From assembly GCA_001791115.1 (NCBI GenBank), contig MGDZ01000022.1, positions 1 through 8,546 of the forward strand: 8,546 nt of DNA. Direction: 5' to 3'. Position 1 is the stretch's first letter, and every line of letters starts with the position of its first letter. Position numbers and translations under genes: made by a program. Source of the DNA: Candidatus Uhrbacteria bacterium RIFCSPHIGHO2_02_FULL_57_19 (GTDB lineage: Bacteria; Patescibacteriota; Patescibacteriia; 2-12-FULL-57-11). The notes under the pieces are model-generated. The model had not been told where the DNA came from. It saw only the letters and a program-made list of their open reading frames with translations, and made no database searches. Of this stretch, positions 3,304 through 8,546 are shown piece after piece.

Positions 3304-5409
3304 TTACTGAACAACCTCAAATGCTCCAATATCCATGGACGCGCCTTGGGGGCGGGTTGCGCCAAGATAATCGCGGCTGATGCCGGTATTCATTCCGGTA
3401 TTTATGGCCGGGCTTCCTATTTTGGGACGAAAATCCGTCGAGCTCCTGTTTGTAAATTGCGGATCGGCGTTAACGCATCCCGATTCCCAAGTCGGACATC
3501 CGCCGGCGTTGTAGACAAGGTTATTGCTGGCGTTCAATACCGAAGAACTCACTCCTGGCTCAAGTTGGTAATAAGTCTCTCCAGCTTCAGCGTAGATAAT
3601 ATTGTTTTGCACCGTGATTCGTCCGGCGCCGGCATTTTGAATGTAGATCTGCGCGTTACCGTCGTATCCCGACAAGCCATTGTTATAGAATGTGTTGTTT
3701 TGGATATAAACCATTCCCTGCGGATCATTGATGCGCAGCCCCTGATCATCCCCGTTGGCGATGATGTTGTTATAAACATAGATGGTGCCTATCACTTCAG
3801 TGCCGCCGTCGCTTCCGCCAAGAATAATATTGTTGCGCACCGAACCGGAAATCAAATTGTCGTGAAGGCGAATGTTGTCCATCTTGTCGCCGGCCACGTG
3901 TCCGAAAAGTTGAATGGCCCTCCGGCCGCGCTGGTCTTTAATCTGGTTCCACCCAAAATCAATATCTTGGTTGGTTCCAAAACCTTGGATGTACAAACCA
4001 TGGCTGGATAAACCTTCATCCGTTCCGCCGTTGTCGCGCAAGTAATTGCCGTAAATCTTCAAACCTGAAGTATTTCCAGTAACCCCGATCACGCCCCCTT
4101 CAGAGTAATTGAGACTGTCATGCGTATAGTTGCCGATCGCGCGGTGACCAGTGCCAGCCAACCCCAATGTGGCCGAATCTCCCGTAAACTCAAGATTAGC
4201 AATTACATAATAAGACATCTGATCCATCATAATCCCCCGACGATTTGATGATGGACTGGAGAGAATCGGCCGGTCTCCGGGATAACCGATGTAAGAGACC
4301 GGGCGATCAGAGGTGCCTTGCGGGTCGGTGTCAGACGATAGAAGCAATAGGGCATCCCACCCCGGATGATCTGGGTCTGAAGAGCTGATTGTCCCGCCCT
4401 TGATGTAAACAATGTCCCCAGCTTGCATTACCCTTCGCGGCTGGTAAATGGTTCTCCAGGGCGAGGTGTAAGAGCCGGTGTTTGAATCGCTGGCGCCAGT
4501 CGCGCCGGGAATGACAAAATAGATATTTCCGCTGCGCACGGTAAATGGCAATGTGTTGCTTGCCCGCCCACTGACCGTGACAACGATGTTTCCGGAAGCC
4601 GCGTTTCCTCCAGGCTGAACCACAATCATGTCCAAACCGCGAGCAATAGCGTTGTTTTCTCCCCAATTCACGTACTTGGCCACTTCCCGACCGCCGATAG
4701 TCACCGTGGAACTTCCCCGACTTCCGCCAAACCCTTCGCCCCAGATGGTGATAAAAGCGCCCAAATTATCTTGGCCGCCGGTACTGGGTCCGCTAACTAT
4801 GTCAGTAAAAAGGATGGCTGGCCCGCCGGATGACGCCTCGGGAGTCGATTGGACCGGCGTCTCCACCGAAACCAGACCTTTGTCGAAGTTGATGGAAGTA
4901 GCCGAGTTTGTTATTGCGCTTCTGTCGAAATCAGACGACGAGCTTATCGCATTCCCTGTTTGGTAATTCACAAAAAACGCGTCCGGCACGTCTTCAATCT
5001 GCTGGTTCCAGTTTGAACCGTAAAGAGAAACGGCGACTTCTTCGCTGGCGATCCAGCGCAGCAGGCCGCCACTCGTCACCGCGTAAACTTTGGGGTCAGT
5101 GGTAATCTTCACCATTTTAACGCCAGGCCGGTAGGTCGCGTTTCCGCCAATAGCAATGGCCGCCAGTTCGGCGTCAGTGATTGTTTTTACTCCGGAAAAA
5201 TCCGAGTACCAGGTTTTAAATGTTCTTTCGTTGGGAAAAACATAGCGCTTGCTATTGGCGCCGTAATAATACACCGAGGAACTCGACCCTTTGATCAAAT
5301 CCCCGGAGTAGATGGTGGCCGCTTTTGCTCCCGACATTAAAAAAAGAGCCGTTGACCCGATCAACAACGCTCCAATAACCGCGCTAATGATTAACGCTCG
5401 TTTTTTCAT
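3304..5409 (-). CDS. Exported right-handed beta-helix protein with IPT/TIG-like domain
   Basis: About 701 residues from ATG 5409 (MKKRALIIS); ATG 5433, 8 codons upstream with GAGG before it, is also possible. A lysine/arginine start, a hydrophobic core and AKA-A form a signal peptide. Next comes a segment (about 40-165) containing GSSSSVYYYGANSKRYVFPN and later YRPGVKMVKI..DPKVYAV, two variants of a repeat I associate with secreted Parcubacteria proteins. A Ser/Pro-rich linker (about 185-200) and an IPT/TIG-like immunoglobulin fold (about 205-300) follow, then a long parallel beta-helix (about 305-640) with asparagine-ladder rungs such as HDNLISG, RNNIILG, YNNIIANG, QNNTFYNNG and QNNIIYA. The end (SPAINTG...DYLGATRPQG...DIGAFE) is the choice-of-anchor-Q type. 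Such proteins sit on or leave the cell surface and often bind or cleave polysaccharide; no catalytic residues can be assigned. It is a single gene behind a structured leader. Confidence 0.88.
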   Translation of the reverse strand: MKKRALIISAVIGALLIGSTALFLMSGAKAATIYSGDLIKGSSSSVYYYGANSKRYVFPNERTFKTWYSDFSGVKTITDAELAAIAIGGNATYRPGVKMVKITTDPKVYAVTSGGLLRWIASEEVAVSLYGSNWNQQIEDVPDAFFVNYQTGNAISSSSDFDRSAITNSATSINFDKGLVSVETPVQSTPEASSGGPAILFTDIVSGPSTGGQDNLGAFITIWGEGFGGSRGSSTVTIGGREVAKYVNWGENNAIARGLDMIVVQPGGNAASGNIVVTVSGRASNTLPFTVRSGNIYFVIPGATGASDSNTGSYTSPWRTIYQPRRVMQAGDIVYIKGGTISSSDPDHPGWDALLLLSSDTDPQGTSDRPVSYIGYPGDRPILSSPSSNRRGIMMDQMSYYVIANLEFTGDSATLGLAGTGHRAIGNYTHDSLNYSEGGVIGVTGNTSGLKIYGNYLRDNGGTDEGLSSHGLYIQGFGTNQDIDFGWNQIKDQRGRRAIQLFGHVAGDKMDNIRLHDNLISGSVRNNIILGGSDGGTEVIGTIYVYNNIIANGDDQGLRINDPQGMVYIQNNTFYNNGLSGYDGNAQIYIQNAGAGRITVQNNIIYAEAGETYYQLEPGVSSSVLNASNNLVYNAGGCPTWESGCVNADPQFTNRSSTDFRPKIGSPAINTGMNTGISRDYLGATRPQGASMDIGAFEVVQ

Positions 5410-5492
5410 GTACAAAGTCGAATTGAAGATCATCCAACCTCAAAGGCCTCATCGCGCTCGATTGATCGGTGTTCTGGCTTTTTGACCAGGTG

Positions 5493-5595
5493 GGTGCCCG
5501 CAGTATCGAACCCACGGGTTCGAACGATATAAGGCTGGTCCGTTTCCGGACCCTTCTGCTTTGTTTCGGATACCGCGGGCAAGCTCGCAGGCACC
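5493..5595 (-). ncRNA. Structured 5' leader RNA of the beta-helix gene
   Basis: In minus-strand RNA, GCCCGCGGTATC (5580-5569) pairs with GATACTGCGGGC (5507-5496) over 12 positions with one G-U. The enclosed sequence forms GGTCCG-GAAA-CGGACC (5552-5537), a six-pair stem capped by a GNRA tetraloop, and GAACCC/GGGTTC (around 5521-5508), giving a three-way junction. Upstream, GGTGCCTGC (5595-5587) can instead pair with GCGGGCACC (5501-5493), which excludes the first helix. Mutually exclusive helices in an mRNA leader are typical of riboswitches and other cis-regulators. I checked it by eye against the tRNA, tmRNA, SRP, 5S and common riboswitch signatures and found no match. The G-U pair favours this strand. 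A small CTGG/CCAG hairpin follows about 10 bases downstream. Confidence 0.45.
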
Positions 5596-5669
5596 GTTTG
5601 GAAGCAGACTCCCTATGTGTCAGATTAGTCCAAAACCTGACATCAATTGAGCGTATGAGACCTACTGTG

Positions 5670-5697
5670 AGCGTAGCATCTAAAACAAAAAAGTCAA
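5670..5697 (-). promoter_or_regulatory. Promoter of the beta-helix gene
   Basis: On the minus strand: TTGACT (5692-5697), a 16-base spacer ending in TGC, then TACGCT (5670-5675). The strong -35 and TGn extension compensate for a middling -10. The predicted start near 5663 gives a leader of about 250 bases that contains the junction at 5493-5595. Confidence 0.55.
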
Positions 5698-5732
5698 GTG
5701 GATAAATAGTGGATAAAAATCGGTAGATAAAC

Positions 5733-5755
5733 AAAAAAGAGGCCGCGGTGGCCTC
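5733..5755 (-). terminator. Intrinsic terminator after the 656-residue protein gene
   Basis: On the minus strand GAGGCC (5755-5750) pairs with GGCCTC (5744-5739) around ACCGC, followed by six T. It lies 27 bases past the stop at 5783 and separates this gene from the beta-helix transcript. Confidence 0.92.
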
Positions 5756-5782
5756 ATTTCCCCCAATGCTTGTTTCGCCTGT

Positions 5783-7753
5783 CTAGTGCGTCGCGCCGTT
5801 ACGGAAACGGTGGGCGAAGGCTAGCGCCAAACGAATGATCTCTGCCGCTTCCCTGGAGGCGGCTGACTTCTCGTCGGGATTCAAGCTCCAGACCGTGTCG
5901 CATTTCCGGCTAAGCATGATCCGGCTGTTCAACAGCCACTCAACAGCGCGGTCGTAAGCCGCTGGGTTGTATCGCTTCCCCAGTTTCCGCCGAATTATCT
6001 TCTGGACATGCTCCAGCGGACAGTAATTCTCCCCGATGAAAAAGCCGCTTCGTCCGGGCCTGATCAGACCCTGAACGATAATGGCCTGGATGTGTTCGAG
6101 GTCAATCCCCTGGGGAACGAAACCCTCGACCTCCAGTTCACGATGAACCAAGGAGACGTCGGGTGGGGGCTGACTGGCTCTCTCTGGCGGTTGGCTCGGC
6201 CGGTCATTGTCTTCAACAACCGCTCGCCCAATCCCCTGCCGCTCTAGAAGCGGCTTGAGTTTTTTTGCTCGACGCTCCATCACGGAATTTAACCGCCAAG
6301 GAGCGGCTTCCAAACGCCGCACCCAACGCGGCGAAAGGATCTCGGCCAGCGCCATGGAGAACGGCCTGGCCAATGGTCCGGCCTCGATCTTGATCGCCCG
6401 CTCCAAACGCAATGCCCGGAGAAAAGCCGTCAGCCGAAGCCGTTTTTGGGCTTGGTACTCTTCCAGCAGCAGGAGCGCTTCCTTCGGCTCGACTGCCAAA
6501 ACTTCCACGATGCGCGTCAGTCGCAGGTAGTCCTCGGTCCTGACGCTGATGCCGGCGCGGAGAATGGACAAGATCGAGTTCCTCTCCACTCCTCCGTGTT
6601 CAGCAGGCAGAGACGAGATCACCGCTTCTTCCGGAGCGACATCAAGGTAAGCGGCAATGGTCGTCCAAGAGGCCTGGGGTGAGGCGCGGCGCACTTTTAC
6701 CATCGCCCGCAGCCGGTCGGCTGAATTGGGAAGCTCGCCCAGCGACGCGACAATCTCTTCGACGGTGGCGAAGCTGATCCCGTGACGGGTTTCGCGAACC
6801 ACCAAGAGGTGTCTTGGGTCGCGCACCCAGATAATCATGGCCGGAATCTTGGAGAGCGGCACGACTTCGGCGATCTTCAGAAACAGGCGGAAGTCCAGCG
6901 CTTGGCTGACGCTCCGATAGCGGCGAAACACCTCGGCGCGCGGCACCTTGGACCACGCCGCGGCCGCTTCCACCAGGACCAAGTCATCTTCCGTGACCGA
7001 AAGACCGAAGATGAATTCCCGAAATTCCTCTGGTTCCAATTCCCGGGTAAACTTCAGATGCTCGACGAAGGATATTCTTCGCGGGCTTCGAAGATAACTG
7101 GGAACTGCCCTGGAAATCCACAAGGAAGAACAGCCGGAAAAGTCCCAAGATGTCTCTAGTACCGCCTGGAGATCCTTGCGGTTGAGAATTGGATCCGCGG
7201 ATTCGGCGAGCTGAACCATCGCCATGAACCTCACCGCCTCGCTGATTCTTTCCAGATCGCGATCTTTGAGACCGCGAGCGAGAAGTTGGCGACAGCCGCG
7301 CAGACAGTCGGAGACGCCCAAACCGTACGGCGCGCATTTGGCGGCCAACCGGAAGAGCGTCAGCATCCGTCCCGGGACGCCGCGGAAACCGTCGCCGTCC
7401 CGTTCGAGACAGACGATGAGCGCGGACAGAAACTTTCTGGCCGCCTCCGCTCCCTCAACTTCTTCTTCGGCCGCGGTCACCAATCGTTCCGTTTCGCAGA
7501 TGTTCAGTCCCAGCCGAAGAAGCCCCTCGACAACGAGCGGAAGGCCGGCTGGCCGGCCTAAACAGACTCGAGTCCGGTAAATCACCTCCCCGATCTGCGT
7601 TACTCCGGACGCCAACTGCTGTTGACCGATGAGATCGGCGATGGATTCGGCGATCCATTCCTGACAGTACTGACGCAGCTCGTGGAGAATCAGATCATGA
7701 TCCTTTCCGCGAAAACCAGAGACTTCCGACGACTCCACTACATTCGCTTCCAT
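5783..7753 (-). CDS. Large unrecognised helical protein, possible C-terminal winged helix
   Basis: A 656-residue protein that I cannot assign to a family. The start at 7753 was chosen because AAGGAG lies exactly 6 bases before it; the frame stays open for 17 further codons upstream, but those lack a ribosome binding site and overlap the promoter. There is no signal peptide or membrane segment. The first 515 residues are almost entirely helical, rich in Leu, Ala, Arg and Glu, with repeated LL..LR and EAL-type patterns suggesting a solenoid of helical hairpins. A proline-rich linker (RPSQPPERASQPPP, about 518-531) separates a compact C-terminal region of about 100 residues. Its helix-helix-strand order (HVQKIIRRKLGKRY, YDRAVEWLLNS, then CDTVWSLN) resembles a winged helix, but that is inference. 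Several Cys residues are scattered and form no metal motif. It is a single-gene transcript with its own promoter and terminator. Confidence 0.82.
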   Translation of the reverse strand: MEANVVESSEVSGFRGKDHDLILHELRQYCQEWIAESIADLIGQQQLASGVTQIGEVIYRTRVCLGRPAGLPLVVEGLLRLGLNICETERLVTAAEEEVEGAEAARKFLSALIVCLERDGDGFRGVPGRMLTLFRLAAKCAPYGLGVSDCLRGCRQLLARGLKDRDLERISEAVRFMAMVQLAESADPILNRKDLQAVLETSWDFSGCSSLWISRAVPSYLRSPRRISFVEHLKFTRELEPEEFREFIFGLSVTEDDLVLVEAAAAWSKVPRAEVFRRYRSVSQALDFRLFLKIAEVVPLSKIPAMIIWVRDPRHLLVVRETRHGISFATVEEIVASLGELPNSADRLRAMVKVRRASPQASWTTIAAYLDVAPEEAVISSLPAEHGGVERNSILSILRAGISVRTEDYLRLTRIVEVLAVEPKEALLLLEEYQAQKRLRLTAFLRALRLERAIKIEAGPLARPFSMALAEILSPRWVRRLEAAPWRLNSVMERRAKKLKPLLERQGIGRAVVEDNDRPSQPPERASQPPPDVSLVHRELEVEGFVPQGIDLEHIQAIIVQGLIRPGRSGFFIGENYCPLEHVQKIIRRKLGKRYNPAAYDRAVEWLLNSRIMLSRKCDTVWSLNPDEKSAASREAAEIIRLALAFAHRFRNGATH

Positions 7754-7774
7754 GGCGATCTCCTTTTTGCTCTG

Positions 7775-7804
7775 ATGAAACCGCCTGGCGGCGGTTGATG
7801 TCAA
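7775..7804 (-). promoter_or_regulatory. Promoter with embedded dyad for the 656-residue protein
   Basis: On the minus strand a perfect TTGACA (7799-7804) is followed 18 bases later by TTTCAT (7775-7780). The spacer is almost filled by AACCGCC-GCCA-GGCGGTT (7779-7796), a dyad where a repressor could compete with polymerase. The predicted start lies just before the Shine-Dalgarno AAGGAG (7760-7765), leaving a very short leader, so the dyad would act as DNA and not as an RNA hairpin. Confidence 0.4.
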
Positions 7805-7857
7805 ACAACATGCCTAGTCGAACCCGATGTCCGGCAGGCAACAGCCCAAACTAACTT

Positions 7858-7886
7858 AAAAACACCCCCGCGTCAAGTAGCGGGGG
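7858..7886 (-). terminator. Intrinsic terminator after the cyclase gene
   Basis: On the minus strand CCCCCGC (7886-7880) pairs with GCGGGGG (7871-7865) around an eight-base loop, followed by TGTTTTT. It sits 18 bases past the cyclase stop and makes the cyclase and the 656-residue protein separate units. Confidence 0.9.
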
Positions 7887-7904
7887 TTCTTGTGTCTACT
7901 TCCG

Positions 7905-8546
7905 CTATTTCTTAGTCATCACCCAGGCGCCGTCCCAGTCGACGGGCGGCGGGGATTCGATAAATGACGAACAGCGGTCGATGAAAATTTTTACTGAAAC
8001 TTCTTGGGGATGAGTGTGCGCAAGTTCGTGGAAAAGCTCCCTGGCCTCGGTGAATTTCCGTTCCTGATAGAGCGTGAGCGCGCCTTCGAAATGTTCGACG
8101 AACCGGAGAGCGTCATCGGCCACAAATCCTTTCTTTCCGACGACTTCAAAGATACGGACCGGCTCTTTCTTACCCTTGACCGCGACGGAGTCGAGTTCGC
8201 GGAGAACGAACTCGCCGCGGACGAGCTCGGAGGTCGACTTCGAGACGATGGCTTCCGTGCCATATTCCTTGTTCAATCCCTCAAGCCGGCTCCCCAAGTT
8301 CACTGTGTCCCCCATCACCGTGTAATCGAAGCGCCGCCTACTGCCCATATTGCCAACGACCATCGGCCCGCTGCTGATTCCCACTCCGAGGCGTAGTTCG
8401 ATGCCCGACGGCCAGCGTCCTTCGCGGTTCAATTGGTGCAGGCGGTCACGCATGCCTATCGCCGTCCGCACCGCCCGAAGCGCGTGATCCGGGGCGTCAA
8501 TCGGCGCGCCCCAGAAAGCCATCACCGCGTCGCCGATGTATTTGTC
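7905..8546 (-). CDS. Class III adenylate/guanylate cyclase, C-terminal part (cut by window edge)
   Basis: The last 213 residues of a class III nucleotidyl cyclase that continues beyond the right edge. The visible part opens with DKYIGDAVMAFWGAP, which holds one of the two metal-binding Asp residues and the substrate-selecting Lys. LRLGVGISSGPMVVGNMGS follows, then FDYTVMGDTVNLGSRLE, with the second substrate-selecting Asp and the transition-state Asn and Arg. The Lys/Asp pair points to ATP as substrate, so cyclic AMP is the expected product. After the catalytic domain, a segment (FVEHFEGALTLYQERKFTEARELF) forms a helical, TPR-like tail, ending in PPPVDWDGAWVMTKK. That ending is typical of cyclases whose N-terminal half carries an extracytoplasmic CHASE2 sensor and membrane helices; that half is outside the window. 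It has its own terminator. No cyclic-AMP-binding protein is visible here. Confidence 0.93.
   Translation of the reverse strand, partial: DKYIGDAVMAFWGAPIDAPDHALRAVRTAIGMRDRLHQLNREGRWPSGIELRLGVGISSGPMVVGNMGSRRRFDYTVMGDTVNLGSRLEGLNKEYGTEAIVSKSTSELVRGEFVLRELDSVAVKGKKEPVRIFEVVGKKGFVADDALRFVEHFEGALTLYQERKFTEARELFHELAHTHPQEVSVKIFIDRCSSFIESPPPVDWDGAWVMTKK

Noticed and set aside
3247..4011. Plus-strand open frame of 254 codons.
   Set aside because: It lies antisense to the beta-helix gene, has no domain signature, and mirrors the regular codon pattern of the repeat-rich gene on the other strand.
5530..5560. SRP RNA-like string GGTCCGGAAA.
   Set aside because: The SRP core needs GGAAGGAAGCAGCC after the loop; here the stem simply closes on itself.
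5463..5600. tRNA-like reading of the leader: GGTGCCT/GGGCACC as acceptor and GTTCGATAC as T loop.
   Set aside because: The T stem fails at three of five pairs, no anticodon loop has T at position 33, and no D arm is present.
5384..5734. Minus-strand open frame across the beta-helix leader.
   Set aside because: It runs through the promoter and the structured leader, reaches the upstream terminator and looks compositionally random.
89..8546. TGA read as an amino acid, because no confident gene ends in TGA.
   Set aside because: Long frames show no internal TGA, as expected under the standard code, and seven stops are too few to draw a conclusion.

Overview
The window looks like accessory or loosely packed chromosomal DNA from an uncultivated bacterium, most likely a Patescibacteria/CPR lineage of the Parcubacteria type. 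This is inferred from the secreted protein at 3304-5409, whose N-terminal repeat (GSSSSVYYYGANSKRYVFPN) is of a kind I associate with those genomes, from a very short zinc-ribbon L28, from short or Shine-Dalgarno-free leaders, and from a CTGCCGGCAG-centred palindrome. No marker gene here settles the taxonomy. All seven confident genes stop at TAG or TAA. The code appears standard, since the long frames contain no internal TGA.

Layout. 89-733 (minus) is an M50 site-2-protease-like membrane metalloprotease. It diverges from a plus-strand cluster: ribosomal protein bL28 (778-951), a stand-alone Rieske [2Fe-2S] protein (958-1218) and a thioredoxin-reductase-like flavoprotein (1227-2141), closed by a strong intrinsic terminator. 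The last two are 8 bases apart and plausibly form an electron-transfer pair. 2175-3300 holds no intact protein gene. It contains one intact tRNA-Pro(GGG) on the minus strand, surrounded by broken copies of the same tRNA. One copy is split by a hairpin-bearing insert in the D loop and by a 20-base palindrome. The stretch also has several long hairpins, a 34-base near-perfect palindrome and two small minus-strand frames, each carrying one in-frame stop. 3304-5409 (minus) is an exported right-handed beta-helix protein. Its roughly 250-base 5' leader has its own promoter and folds into a compact junction with two competing helices. 5783-7753 (minus) is a large cytoplasmic protein I do not recognise, with a good ribosome binding site, a hairpin inside its promoter and its own terminator. 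7905 to the right edge (minus) is the C-terminal part of a class III nucleotidyl cyclase.

How they fit together. The minus-strand genes on the right (cyclase, unknown protein, beta-helix protein) each have their own terminator and/or promoter, so they are separate transcription units rather than an operon. The parts I find most worth following up are the Rieske/flavoprotein pair with its altered cofactor motifs, the tRNA-Pro fragment field with its structured RNA, and the structured leader of the beta-helix gene.
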